Made by a program: the position numbers and the translations under genes. From Paenibacillus paeoniae (GTDB lineage: Bacteria; Bacillota; Bacilli; Paenibacillales; Paenibacillaceae): a DNA stretch of 64,000 bases. Positions 41,376 to 50,485 of this stretch are shown here, one piece after another. The stretch lies in assembly GCF_003388735.1 (NCBI RefSeq), contig NZ_QUBQ01000002.1, positions 186,001 to 250,000 of the forward strand, written 5' to 3'. The notes below the pieces were generated by a model, which searched no databases, had not been told where the DNA came from, and saw only the letters and a list, made by a program, of their open reading frames with translations. Each line of letters opens with the position of its first letter. The stretch's first letter is position 1.

Positions 41376-43280
41376 TTAGCCTGCTGTTAATTTGTTCGTT
41401 GCCGCAAACTGACTATTGTACAGATCGGCATAGAATCCACCCGCCGCTAAAAGTGATTCATGCGTGCCTTGTTCTATAACTGAACCTTTGTCCATCACCA
41501 GAATAAGATCCGCGTCGCGAATTGTCGACAGTCTGTGGGCGATTACAAAGCTGGTTCGCCCCGCCATCAGATGTTGCATCGCTTGCTGAATTTGCAGCTC
41601 CGTCCGTGTATCGACACTGCTGGTCGCCTCATCCAGAATGAGAATCGAAGGATCTGCCAGAATGGCACGCGCAATCGTCAGAAGCTGCTTTTGGCCTTGC
41701 GATATGTTGGAAGCTTCTTCATTCAGCATCGTATCATAACCGTCGGGCATCGTCCGGATAAAGTGGTCGGCATGAGCTGCGATAGCTGCCTCGATGACCT
41801 CAGATTCCGCAGCGGACGCGCGTCCGTAAGCGATATTGTCCTTGATCGTGCCGTTGAACAGCCACGTATCCTGAAGCACCATCCCGAACAGACTTCGAAG
41901 GCTGCCCCGCTCCATCTCGCGAATATTTTGCCCGTCGATTGTAATCGTGCCGCCGTTCACTTCGTAGAAGCGCATCAGCAAGTTGACGAGCGTCGTCTTT
42001 CCGGCTCCGGTTGGACCTACAATAGCGACCGTCTGACCGCTTTTAACAGCAATATTCATATTCTCAATCAGCAAGGCGTCTTCATTGTAGCCGAACTGGA
42101 CGCCGCGGAATTCCACATCTCCTCTTGGCGAGGACAATACGACTGGGCGAACCGGCTCTGGAGACTCCTCTTCTTCATCAAGCAGCTCAAATACGCGTTC
42201 GGCGGATGCAATCGTGGATTGAATAATGTTCGCGATATTCGCTGTTTGTGTAATCGGCATCGTGAATTGACGGGCGTATTGGATGAACGCCTGAATATCG
42301 CCGACCGTAATGGTTTGACGTGTCACCAACAAACCGCCGACTACACAGATGAACACATAGCCGATATTGCCAATCAGATTCATTAGCGGCATAATGATGC
42401 CGGATATGAACTGTGCGCGCCAGCTTGATTGATAGAGCCTGTCATTAATGCTTTCAAATTGCTTGATCGAGTGGCGCTCGCGTCCGAACGCCTTGACAAT
42501 GGTATGTCCCGTATACATCTCTTCTACATGCCCGTTCAATTCGCCTAGCTCAGCCTGCTGGCTCTTGAAGTAACGTTGAGATCGCTTGGCTACCAACGCA
42601 ATGACAATAAAACTAAGCGGCAAGGTCAGCACCAGTATGAGCGTCAGCAGAGGGCTGATCGTCAGCATCATGATGATCACCCCGACAAGCGTTACAACTG
42701 AAGTAATAATTTGCGTTAAGCTCTGCTGGAGTGTGTTGCTAATATTGTCGACATCGTTCACAACGCGACTTAAGATATCTCCGTTCGAGCGGGCATCGAA
42801 TAGCTTGAGCGGAAGCTTGCCAAGCTTCTCGTTCACTTCGTTCCGAAGCCGGTACACCACCTTCTGAGCCACGCCAGCCATCAAGTATTGCTGGAAAAAG
42901 GCAAAGATCGCGCTAATGACATAAAGCCCGGCCAGAAGAGCCAGAATGAACGCGATTGCTTCAAAATCGATAGCCGCTCCCGGGACGCCCTTCATTTTGT
43001 CCATTAGCCCGTTGAACAGCTCATCGGTCGCTTTCCCTAATATTTTCGGACTGAATATGGAAAAGACGGTACTTAGAATTGCAGCCATAAAAACCAAGCC
43101 CAATTGCAGCCTGAACGGCTTCAAGTACCCTGCCAGCCGCTTGAAAGACGCTTTGAACTGCTTGGGCTTCTGGCCAGGCATCATGCCGGGGCCGCCGGGA
43201 CCGAATCCCATCGGTCTCGGACCGCCGCCAGGTCCGCCCGGCTTGCTGCCGTGCTCTTTGTTCTGGGTGTGCTCGCTCAT
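41376..43280 (-). CDS. heterodimeric ABC exporter subunit with active catalytic Glu
   Basis: 634 aa: a Gly/Pro/Met-rich N-terminal tail (~10-40), six TM helices (~55-345) and an ATPase. Walker A GPTGAGKTT (~422-430), Walker B ILILD550 followed by Glu551, but signature NISQGQ (525-530) instead of LSGGQ. Together with its partner this reproduces the asymmetric TM287/288 type: one good and one degenerate ATP site. Likely a drug or peptide exporter (YfiC/YheH-like). Starts in an ATGA-type overlap with the partner gene. Confidence 0.9.
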   Translation of the reverse strand: MSEHTQNKEHGSKPGGPGGGPRPMGFGPGGPGMMPGQKPKQFKASFKRLAGYLKPFRLQLGLVFMAAILSTVFSIFSPKILGKATDELFNGLMDKMKGVPGAAIDFEAIAFILALLAGLYVISAIFAFFQQYLMAGVAQKVVYRLRNEVNEKLGKLPLKLFDARSNGDILSRVVNDVDNISNTLQQSLTQIITSVVTLVGVIIMMLTISPLLTLILVLTLPLSFIVIALVAKRSQRYFKSQQAELGELNGHVEEMYTGHTIVKAFGRERHSIKQFESINDRLYQSSWRAQFISGIIMPLMNLIGNIGYVFICVVGGLLVTRQTITVGDIQAFIQYARQFTMPITQTANIANIIQSTIASAERVFELLDEEEESPEPVRPVVLSSPRGDVEFRGVQFGYNEDALLIENMNIAVKSGQTVAIVGPTGAGKTTLVNLLMRFYEVNGGTITIDGQNIREMERGSLRSLFGMVLQDTWLFNGTIKDNIAYGRASAAESEVIEAAIAAHADHFIRTMPDGYDTMLNEEASNISQGQKQLLTIARAILADPSILILDEATSSVDTRTELQIQQAMQHLMAGRTSFVIAHRLSTIRDADLILVMDKGSVIEQGTHESLLAAGGFYADLYNSQFAATNKLTAG

Positions 43281-45007
43281 GCGCTCTCCTCCTCTGACAG
43301 CTGCGATGCCACGATCTCACGATATACTTCGCTGTCTTCCATCAGCTCCCGATGAGTACCGACTCCTGCAATACGTCCTTCATCCAGGACAATTATCCGA
43401 TCCGCATCCATCACGGTGCTCACTCGCTGAGCCACGATCAGGACGGCCGCGTCGCTCGTTACTTCCTTAAGCGCTGCACGCAGTTTGGCGTCGGTCTTGT
43501 AGTCAAGCGCAGAGAAGCTATCGTCGAACAGATAAATACGAGGTTTGCGCACCAAGGCACGGGCAATGGACAAGCGCTGCTTCTGCCCGCCGGACAAATT
43601 CGTCCCGCCCTGCGCAAGCACGGACTGAAACCCCTCTGGCATAGTCTCTATAAATTCAAGCGCCTGAGCCGTCTCGGCAGCCTGGCGAATTTCCTCATCC
43701 GTTGCATCCTCTTTGCCATATCGGATATTGTCTTGTACCGAGCCGGAGAACAAGACTGCCTTCTGCGGCACCAAAGAGATGTACTGCCTCAGCTGGTCCT
43801 GCGGCCATTTCGTTACATCCGTTCCCCCAATTTGGACAGAGCCGCCAGCCGCATCAAAAAATCTCGGGATCAGATGGAACAGCGTGCTTTTTCCCGAACC
43901 CGTCCCGCCAATGATAGCCGTTACTTCGCCAGGCAACGCACTGAAGCTGATATCTGACAACGCAGGACGCTCCGCTCCGGGATAGTTGAACGAGACGTTG
44001 TGGAATTCCACAACACCCGAAGATCCGCGAGAAGACAGCGCCGTTTCGGCGGTATCGGTCACAGATGGCTGAAGCTCCAGTACCTCGCCAATCCGCACAG
44101 CAGATGCGGATGCTCTAGGCACCATGACGAACATCATCGAGAACATCAGAAGAGAGAACATAATTTGCATCGCATACTGAATGAATGCCATCAGATCTCC
44201 TACGCCCATTGCCCCGCTATCGATGCGCCAGCCGCCGAACCAGACAATCGCAATCGTAGAGATATTCATAATAAGCATCATAACAGGCATCATAACCGCC
44301 ATTATCTGGTTAACCTTGATCGCGTTATTCATTAGATCACGGTTCGCATCTTCGAATCGAACCTTCTCATGCTCGATCCGATTAAAGGAACGAATGACGC
44401 GAATACCGGTCAAGCCTTCGCGCAGCACGAGGTTAAGACGGTCGAGCTTCTTTTGAATAGCCTTGAAGTATGGCAACCCTTTGGACACAATCAGCCATAT
44501 TGCGCCTGCCAGTACCGGCAGGGCGACGACCAGCACCAGCGTCAGCTCGGCATCCTTGTACAGCGCCATAATGATGCCGCCAATACACATCATTGGGGCC
44601 ATCACCATCAGACGGAGCATCATCATCAATACTTGCTGCACTTGGTTAATGTCATTGGTCGTTCGCGTAATGAGCGAGGCCGTCCCGATTTTGTCGAACT
44701 CGTGCATGGAGAAGCTCTCAACATGCGAAAAAACCTTTCCCCTGACGATACGCCCGAAGCCCGATGCTATTCGCGAAGCATACAGGCTTGCCAGTACAGA
44801 GACAACCGTACCGATGATCGTCACCCCCATCATGTAGCCGCCCATGCGCCATATGTAGGAGGTATCCCCCTTCACGACGCCTTCATTGACGATATCGGCC
44901 ATCAGAGTCGGCAAATAGAGCTCTGCAAGCGACTGCATCAGGATAAGCGCCATCACTAGCACGATGACTATGCGGTATGGCCGAAGAAAGCGAAACAGCT
45001 TCAACAT
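43277..45007 (-). CDS. heterodimeric ABC exporter subunit with degenerate catalytic site
   Basis: 576 aa half-transporter with six TM helices and an ATPase. Walker A GGTGSGKST (~367-375) and signature LSGGQ (471-475) are standard, but after Walker B the catalytic Glu is Asp496 (YLFDDSFSALD). This is the partner subunit of the downstream gene, in which the signature is degenerate, so the degenerate features fall in one shared site. First gene of the pair, behind a promoter with a palindromic operator. Confidence 0.9.
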   Translation of the reverse strand: MLKLFRFLRPYRIVIVLVMALILMQSLAELYLPTLMADIVNEGVVKGDTSYIWRMGGYMMGVTIIGTVVSVLASLYASRIASGFGRIVRGKVFSHVESFSMHEFDKIGTASLITRTTNDINQVQQVLMMMLRLMVMAPMMCIGGIIMALYKDAELTLVLVVALPVLAGAIWLIVSKGLPYFKAIQKKLDRLNLVLREGLTGIRVIRSFNRIEHEKVRFEDANRDLMNNAIKVNQIMAVMMPVMMLIMNISTIAIVWFGGWRIDSGAMGVGDLMAFIQYAMQIMFSLLMFSMMFVMVPRASASAVRIGEVLELQPSVTDTAETALSSRGSSGVVEFHNVSFNYPGAERPALSDISFSALPGEVTAIIGGTGSGKSTLFHLIPRFFDAAGGSVQIGGTDVTKWPQDQLRQYISLVPQKAVLFSGSVQDNIRYGKEDATDEEIRQAAETAQALEFIETMPEGFQSVLAQGGTNLSGGQKQRLSIARALVRKPRIYLFDDSFSALDYKTDAKLRAALKEVTSDAAVLIVAQRVSTVMDADRIIVLDEGRIAGVGTHRELMEDSEVYREIVASQLSEEESA

Positions 45008-45041
45008 GATTCCGATTCATCTCCCTGTAATTCTTTAGTTG

Positions 45042-45060
45042 TAAACTATTCAATAGTTTA
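45042..45060 (-). promoter_or_regulatory. palindromic operator (MarR-like) before the ABC pair
   Basis: TAAACTAT-TCA-ATAGTTTA is a perfect 19-bp dyad placed directly downstream of the -10, over the expected start point. Size and AT-rich TA-TTG-type sequence fit MarR-family repressors, but no marR gene lies nearby. Confidence 0.7.
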
Positions 45061-45088
45061 ATTATACAGATTAAGAGGCCGGTTTCAA
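45061..45088 (-). promoter_or_regulatory. sigma-A promoter of the ABC exporter pair
   Basis: Minus strand TTGAAA (45083-45088), 16-base spacer, TATAAT (45061-45066). Confidence 0.7.
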
Positions 45089-45108
45089 TTTTCTATGTAG
45101 GAGACGCC

Positions 45109-46038
45109 CTAAGCTCCGAAAAGCCGCATAAGGAGAATGCCGAGGAACGACAGAACCATGCCGGCAATTTCGGTACGTGTAAACTTATCTTTGACGATAA
45201 ATCGAGTATATAAAAGTACAATAAGCACATTTAACGCGACGACGGCCGATACCAGACCCGCCTTTCCCAGACCGAATGCCGTAATAATGAGCATCATGCC
45301 TAGCGTATTCGTTGTGCCTACTGCCATGCCGATCAGAAAGGTACGGAAATCGCTCCAGCGGATAGCTTTTGCAGGTGTCGCAATGCTGCCACTTGTTAAA
45401 GTGGTCGATTCGGAAGATGCCGCAATCTGCGCCGTTGCCGATGACGCCTCTGCTCTCCGATCCTTCAGCCACCAGAGGCCAAAGCAGATCGCTCCCGTCG
45501 TGAACAGCATGAACATACTGGGATACAGCTCCGCCCCCATCATCGTCGACCATTTGCCGGATAAGTCATTGCCCGCAAAGAGAAGCGTTGCCAGTATTCC
45601 CCATTGCGCCCCCTTTAAATCCCGCAGCGACAAGTCATTGGAATATCGGACGAGAAGCACGCCGCCTACAATAATAAGAAATGCGATGAGCTGCAAAAGA
45701 TGAAGCTTTTCGTTCCATAGAAAATAAGCCACGATGACAACAACAACGGAAGGAAGCGAAGTCAGCACCGCTACCAATGATGCTTTCCCTACCGCAAACC
45801 CTTTGAACATGCTGGCATTGCCTCCAAAGGAGAATAGCCCCATTTGAATGCCGATCAGACAGGCAAGGGACCAAGAGGATGAAATTGAGATTGAAATGAT
45901 CAAATTGACAAGCGCTCCCATGGCGAACGTCCCGCACAGCAGCGCATTGCGATTAAGCGGCTTCTGGCTGGTCCAGTGATAGAGAATGCCCCGAAGGCCA
46001 AAGCTGATTGCCGCAAAGATGGAAAATGTGATCCACAT
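45109..46038 (-). CDS. EamA/DMT-family permease
   Basis: 309 aa with ten TM helices in two EamA repeats (~1-130 and ~145-305), split by a cytosolic Ala/Ser-rich loop at ~195-225. Family motifs lie at the end of each half (FLIIVGGVLLVRYS; MVLSFLGILLMRLFG). Exports metabolites or amino acids; substrate unknown. AAGGAG lies about 12 bases before ATG. Transcribed toward the ABC pair, with a separate promoter for the latter. Confidence 0.8.
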   Translation of the reverse strand: MWITFSIFAAISFGLRGILYHWTSQKPLNRNALLCGTFAMGALVNLIISISISSSWSLACLIGIQMGLFSFGGNASMFKGFAVGKASLVAVLTSLPSVVVVIVAYFLWNEKLHLLQLIAFLIIVGGVLLVRYSNDLSLRDLKGAQWGILATLLFAGNDLSGKWSTMMGAELYPSMFMLFTTGAICFGLWWLKDRRAEASSATAQIAASSESTTLTSGSIATPAKAIRWSDFRTFLIGMAVGTTNTLGMMLIITAFGLGKAGLVSAVVALNVLIVLLYTRFIVKDKFTRTEIAGMVLSFLGILLMRLFGA

Positions 46039-46261
46039 GTAAGATTGCTGCTCCTTCCACTAAGAAGACGAATGAAGTCGTGCTGCGAATGACAGAACAC
46101 TCCTAATCATAGCATTCATAGAAGCAAGATTCCTACTGCCCCGCAGCGGTATCCGTCTCGAGACCGAGAGAAGAGCAGGCTCTGGACGCTGGGAGCCGTC
46201 TTTATAACAGTACTACAATAAAGAGAGGCCACAATATGCTGAAAAAGGAGCGATTAACGAC

Positions 46262-47191
46262 ATGCCCGTATTGGAAGTCCAAAACTTGCGCAAGTCATTC
46301 GGAGACGTTCGAGCCGTAGAGAGCATTAGCTTCTCCGTCGAGCCCGGTGAAATCTTTACGATTATCGGACCGAACGGCGCTGGCAAAACGACAACTTTGG
46401 AAATGATTGAAGGTTTGCAGCCCCCGGATGCCGGATCCATTAAATTCGGGGACAAGAGCTGGGATAAGGATGCCGAGCAGATCAAATACAACATCGGTGT
46501 GCAGCCGCAGTCCAGCGCCATATTCGACCTGCTGACTGTTGAGGAAAATTTGGAGCTGTTCGCCACCTTCTATCCGCAGTCCCGTTCTGCCGCCGAAGTG
46601 ATGGAGATGATCAACCTGACGGATCAACGGAACCGGCATGTCAAAAAGCTGTCTGGCGGTCAACAACAGCGGCTGGCAATCGGTCTGGCTATGGTGAATG
46701 ATCCGCAGATCATATTCCTGGATGAGCCGACGACTGGACTCGATCCTCAAGCGCGACGCAACATTTGGGATATTATTTTAAAGCTGAAGACGCTAGGCAA
46801 GACTACGATTCTGACCACCCATTACATGGAGGAGGCTGAAAAGCTAAGCGATCGTGTCTGCATCGTAGACCAAGGCAAAATCGTGGCGCTCGATACGCCT
46901 TCTGCCTTAATAGACAGCCTAACAAAGGAACGCGAAGTACGGCTGTCCTTCCTGGACGGTTCGGCAGCGGCTGTCGCTGCTGAAGATGCAGCGCGCGCGC
47001 ATCATTCGGTCGCTCGCACCCATTTGGAGGGAGAAGTTCTACAGCTATGGACAACTAAGCCGGAAGAAACCTTGTATGAACTGTTCGGGTTTACAAAAGA
47101 TCGCGGCTACCGCGTCGAGCAAATCTCGATTCGGGAACTAAGTCTCGAGGACGTATTCATCGCCTTCACAGGCAAAGAATGGAGGGATTAA
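46262..47191 (+). CDS. ABC-2 type transporter ATPase
   Basis: 309 aa. Walker A GPNGAGKTT (~36-44), Q-loop GVQPQSS, signature LSGGQQQR, Walker B IIFLDEPTTGLD, H-loop TTHYMEEA; a C-terminal DUF4162-like tail (~225-305) is typical of drug and antibiotic exporters. Four to five bases before the permease gene, with which it forms the exporter. AAAAAGGAG lies 11 bases before ATG. Confidence 0.95.
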   Translation: MPVLEVQNLRKSFGDVRAVESISFSVEPGEIFTIIGPNGAGKTTTLEMIEGLQPPDAGSIKFGDKSWDKDAEQIKYNIGVQPQSSAIFDLLTVEENLELFATFYPQSRSAAEVMEMINLTDQRNRHVKKLSGGQQQRLAIGLAMVNDPQIIFLDEPTTGLDPQARRNIWDIILKLKTLGKTTILTTHYMEEAEKLSDRVCIVDQGKIVALDTPSALIDSLTKEREVRLSFLDGSAAAVAAEDAARAHHSVARTHLEGEVLQLWTTKPEETLYELFGFTKDRGYRVEQISIRELSLEDVFIAFTGKEWRD

Positions 47192-47195
47192 GGCC

Positions 47196-48317
47196 ATGGC
47201 CGCCAAGCAATTCGCCAGTATGTTCACTGCACAGCTGAAGATGATGTTCAGGGAGAAGCAGGTATGGTTCTGGAATATCTTTTTTCCCATTATACTAATG
47301 GTCTTATTCATGATTATATTCGGAGGCAACGGCTCCAGCAGCACCTTCAAGGCTACAATCGCTGTCGCTGATCCCGTACCTAACGCTTCTTCGGGCATGC
47401 TGCTCTCTCAATTGGGGCAGATCCCGGTATTTGAAATGAAGGAAGAAAACCCAATTACGCTGGAGCAAGGCAGAGAATGGGTCGAAAACAAGGATATCGA
47501 CGCCTTGATCGTCCTCCCGGAGACAGAGGGGGTATCCGAGGTCGGGTTAATCGTTAATCGTGAGCGAGAAGGCAGCGCGACGACACAAGCGATATCCGGC
47601 ATTCTGGAGCGATTCATCCAGCAGGCGAACCTTGCCGCTGTAGGTGCTACAGCTACATATACCATTAGCATGGACTCCATTACCTCGGCATCTGAAGACA
47701 CCAATTACCAAGACTTCCTGATGACGGGCATGATTGGCCTTTCCTTGGCTCAAGGCGGACTGTTTGGGATGGTCGATCTGGTTGATATGCGCAAGCGCGG
47801 TCTGCTGAAGCGGTTGCGGATGACACCAGCCAAAATGGGACTGTTCGGGCTTGCAGGCATGATTGTTCGGCTCATGCTCGGCATTATACAGGTAGTCATT
47901 CTGGGACTGATCGGCGTGTTTGCCTTTGGTGCGAACCTGCATATTAATTTCGCCAGTCTTGCGGTCGCCTTTTTTATCGGCTCGCTCGTCTTCAATGCAA
48001 TGGGCTACCTGTTCTCCTCCTTCAGCAAAACAATGGAGGCTTACATGGGCGTCGCCAATATTTCCAGCATGCTAATGATGTTCTTGAGCGGTGTATTCTT
48101 CCCGCTGGAGTCGTTGCCGGAATGGCTTCAGCCCGTTCCGAAAATGCTGCCGCTCACTTACTTCGTAGACGGCCTGCGCGACGGTCTCATCTATGCGAAC
48201 GGCGTGATGTCCAGCAGCTTCTGGCTGGGCATGGGCATCATGGCCATGTGGGGAGTCGTCTGCTTCCTCCTCGGCTCGCAAATCTACCGCTCCAAGTCCA
48301 TTGCGGCTACGAGGTAG
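47196..48317 (+). CDS. ABC-2 type transporter permease
   Basis: 373 aa. N-terminal TM (WNIFFPIILMVLFMIIFGG), a ~140-residue extracellular loop, then five C-terminal TM helices with the ABC-2 stretch FLSGVFFPLESLPEWLQPVPKMLPLTYFVDGLRD. Partner of the preceding ATPase; GGAGG from the end of that gene serves as its ribosome site. Probable drug or peptide exporter. A terminator follows. Confidence 0.95.
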   Translation: MAAKQFASMFTAQLKMMFREKQVWFWNIFFPIILMVLFMIIFGGNGSSSTFKATIAVADPVPNASSGMLLSQLGQIPVFEMKEENPITLEQGREWVENKDIDALIVLPETEGVSEVGLIVNREREGSATTQAISGILERFIQQANLAAVGATATYTISMDSITSASEDTNYQDFLMTGMIGLSLAQGGLFGMVDLVDMRKRGLLKRLRMTPAKMGLFGLAGMIVRLMLGIIQVVILGLIGVFAFGANLHINFASLAVAFFIGSLVFNAMGYLFSSFSKTMEAYMGVANISSMLMMFLSGVFFPLESLPEWLQPVPKMLPLTYFVDGLRDGLIYANGVMSSSFWLGMGIMAMWGVVCFLLGSQIYRSKSIAATR

Positions 48318-48385
48318 CCGCAATATCAGCCGATCGCTCGATTACCGCGCAGCTTTAATCGGCTGTGCGGTGCGTCCAGGTTCAT

Positions 48386-48428
48386 AAAGAGCAGTTTCTG
48401 GTCGCTGGCGGTCAGGAACTGCTCTTTT
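48386..48428 (+). terminator. terminator of the ABC-2 operon
   Basis: AAAGAGCAGTTTCTG pairs with CAGGAACTGCTCTTTT around a GC-rich loop. The following 48429-48590 holds no supported gene; see the possible dispersed repeat there. Confidence 0.85.
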
Positions 48429-48510
48429 GGTGCAATAGTGTTGTATGGCAAAGCTACTTCACCTTTTAGGGCGATTCCGAGCATTAGCGTTTTTCAGCAA
48501 CAATACACCA

Positions 48511-48570
48511 GGACTCCAGAACAACGACTTGGTTGCTTTTGTGCAATTTCTGTATCCGAGGAGTACCCAA
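48511..48570. repeat. possible copy of a dispersed intergenic repeat
   Basis: The stretch shares CTCCAGAACAA at its left and TCCGAGGAGTAC at its right with the non-coding sequence at 63918-63993 (CTCCAGAACAA ... TCCGAGGACTAC). The middles also share TTGCA and TTTCT. No coding potential. The match is short and was found by eye. Confidence 0.3.
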
Positions 48571-48590
48571 TCCAGCCAGCCCTAAAGGGC

Positions 48591-49673
48591 CTACACTTTT
48601 AACTCGGCATGTTGGAGATGCGATTTCTCTACTTGGATGGTTGTATGCTGAATTTGGAACTCCTGCTCGATGCGGCGAATGGCCTCTTGCAAGACATCTT
48701 GACTGCTCGCATCAGTTTCAATCAGCACATGGCAAGAAAGTGAATCTAGTCCGGACGTAATCGTCCAAATATGAAGATCATGTACATCCTTCACCCCACT
48801 AATCCCGAGCAGCACTTCCTTCACTCTCTCCGCATCAATCGTTATAGGCGTTCCCTCCATCAGAATATGAATGGTGGATTTGATGACTCCCCACGCGCTT
48901 TTCAAAATAAGCAAAGCAACAATCACGCTAATGATCGGGTCTGCAATATACCAATTAAACAACATCATTAGTAAACCGGCGATAATTGCACCTACTGATC
49001 CAAGCGCGTCGCCCAATACATGCAAATATGCGCTGCGTACATTCAGGTTGCCGTGGACATCGCCTTTTCTCATCAAAATCCATGCACTGGCCAGGTTGGC
49101 AAGCAATCCGATGCTCGCGATAATCATCATGGAGCCGCTGGCAACGGTCGGCGGGTCCTGAAATCTCTCAATGGCCTCGGCTACGATAAATCCCGCTATG
49201 ACGAACAACGTTACACCATTCAATAAGGCAGCGAGTATCTCAAAACGGTAGAAGCCGTATGTTTTGTTGGGAGAGGCCGGCTTAGCCGCAAACCACATGG
49301 CGACAAGGCTAAGCCCAAGGGCTCCCGCATCGCTCAGCATATGCCCGGAATCCGACAATAACGCTAATGAATTGGTGACGAGTCCTCCTACAAACTCCAG
49401 TACCATAATTGTAGATGTAATAATTAAGGCAATCAGCAGCCCCACCTTATTATTCGGGCCATGATGATGACCATGTGCATGTGAATGACCATGTGAGTGA
49501 CTATGCGAGCCAGCGTGTTTGTGACCTTCGCCGCTTGGGTGATTATGTACAAGACCATGCTTATGTTCATGAGCCGCTTTAGTCGATGGCTGATCAGGAT
49601 GATGATGTTGCTTCGTTTTCCATGGACTGAGTTTTTCTGTGCCGGCACTGTTTCCTGGTTTTGTTGAGCTCAT
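48591..49673 (-). CDS. czcD: zinc efflux cation diffusion facilitator CzcD
   Basis: 360 aa. A cytosolic N-terminal tail is exceptionally His-rich (alternating His with Ser, Gly and Ala over ~22-65). Six TM helices follow, with zinc-type metal sites: HMLSD in TM2 (His and Asp) and HVLGD in TM5. Exports Zn2+ (Co2+, Cd2+) by proton antiport. ATG 49671-49673 lies eight bases after AAGGGAGG. Preceded by an SmtB/CzrA-type operator and a gene for a CzrA-like sensor, so it is induced by zinc. Confidence 0.93.
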   Translation of the reverse strand: MSSTKPGNSAGTEKLSPWKTKQHHHPDQPSTKAAHEHKHGLVHNHPSGEGHKHAGSHSHSHGHSHAHGHHHGPNNKVGLLIALIITSTIMVLEFVGGLVTNSLALLSDSGHMLSDAGALGLSLVAMWFAAKPASPNKTYGFYRFEILAALLNGVTLFVIAGFIVAEAIERFQDPPTVASGSMMIIASIGLLANLASAWILMRKGDVHGNLNVRSAYLHVLGDALGSVGAIIAGLLMMLFNWYIADPIISVIVALLILKSAWGVIKSTIHILMEGTPITIDAERVKEVLLGISGVKDVHDLHIWTITSGLDSLSCHVLIETDASSQDVLQEAIRRIEQEFQIQHTTIQVEKSHLQHAELKV

Positions 49674-49699
49674 ACGGTTTTCCTCCCTTGTGACCATTC

Positions 49700-49730
49700 A
49701 TTATATCTATATATGAATATATGTTCATAT
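49700..49730 (-). promoter_or_regulatory. CzrA/SmtB-type operator over the czcD promoter
   Basis: The dyad ATATGAA-N6-TTCATAT (49711-49730) has the 12-2-12-type form of ArsR/SmtB sites. It overlaps the -35 (TGAACA, 49722-49727) and spacer of a promoter whose -10 is TATAAT (49700-49705). Repressor binding would block RNA polymerase directly. Confidence 0.75.
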
Positions 49731-49845
49731 GTATTATATGTTATTCATTTCCGTTTGGCAACCATTGTTTTATTATCCGGAATTGAAAGCCGCTGTCCCA
49801 AGACGTTGACACTGATACTCCTATCAGCTTTGCCATAAAGCATAC

Positions 49846-49896
49846 AAAAAACCACGCGCCACCATCTCCATTCAAGGAAATCGGTGATACGCGTGG
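49846..49896 (-). terminator. terminator of the czrA-like gene
   Basis: Minus-strand CCACGCGTATCACCGATTTCC pairs with GGAGATGGTGGCGCGTGG, followed by TTTTTTG. It separates the repressor gene from czcD, which therefore uses its own promoter. Confidence 0.9.
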
Positions 49897-49924
49897 CAAT
49901 GCATCTCTGTATCCATTCCACTAT

Positions 49925-50293
49925 TTACTCATGCTTCAAATGCTGAAGTGTTAGAACGATCAATTGCTCTACATGATCATCATCCAGCGAGTAGAAGACG
50001 GTTTTGCCAACCTTGCGGCGCTTTACGATACGCATGTTGCGGAGCAGTCGCAGCTGATGGGATATCGCAGATTGCCCCATCCCGAGTACTTCTGTCAAGT
50101 CATGCACGCACAGTTCGGACTGAAGCAACGCATGAATAATCCGTATACGCGTCGGATCGCCGAGCGCCTTGAAGAGATCGGCCAGTTCTATTGCGGTCGA
50201 ATCGTCAACTAGCTTCTGCTTGACGACATCAATATCCGCTTCCGTACCAGCGCATGTATCATCGCATGCTGCTGATGCAATTCCATTTTCCAT
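49925..50293 (-). CDS. czrA: ArsR/SmtB-family zinc sensor, CzrA-like
   Basis: 122 aa winged-helix repressor. HTH core LADLFKALGDPTRIRIIHALL and VLGMGQSAISHQLRLLRNMRIV. The alpha-5 zinc site of CzrA is complete: Asp and His in SLDDDHV and the His-x-x-His pair in LQHLKH. There is no alpha-3 Cys box, although the N-terminal arm has two Cys (ACDDTCAG). ATG 50291-50293 lies seven bases after GGTGGG. Expected to repress czcD at 49711-49730. Confidence 0.88.
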   Translation of the reverse strand: MENGIASAACDDTCAGTEADIDVVKQKLVDDSTAIELADLFKALGDPTRIRIIHALLQSELCVHDLTEVLGMGQSAISHQLRLLRNMRIVKRRKVGKTVFYSLDDDHVEQLIVLTLQHLKHE

Positions 50294-50485
50294 CCGGCAT
50301 CCCACCACATCTGATCTAAATGATTGCCCCCATTATAGCATTAGGCTTGCGACACCGCCACTAGGAGCACTGACTTATCGACACTTGCTTGAACCGAACA
50401 TTTCATCAGAAGCCTGAATCTACTATAATGAAAGCAGGTCAACCTGTCAGCGAACATAGGATACGACGAGAGGAGGCCGGCCGTT

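Noticed and set aside
41535..42386. 283-residue plus-strand frame
   Set aside because: Antisense to a well-supported ABC exporter gene; composition is that of a shadow frame.
48533..48760. 75-residue plus-strand frame past the ABC-2 operon
   Set aside because: No ribosome site, mostly antisense to czcD, and overlaps a possible repeat.
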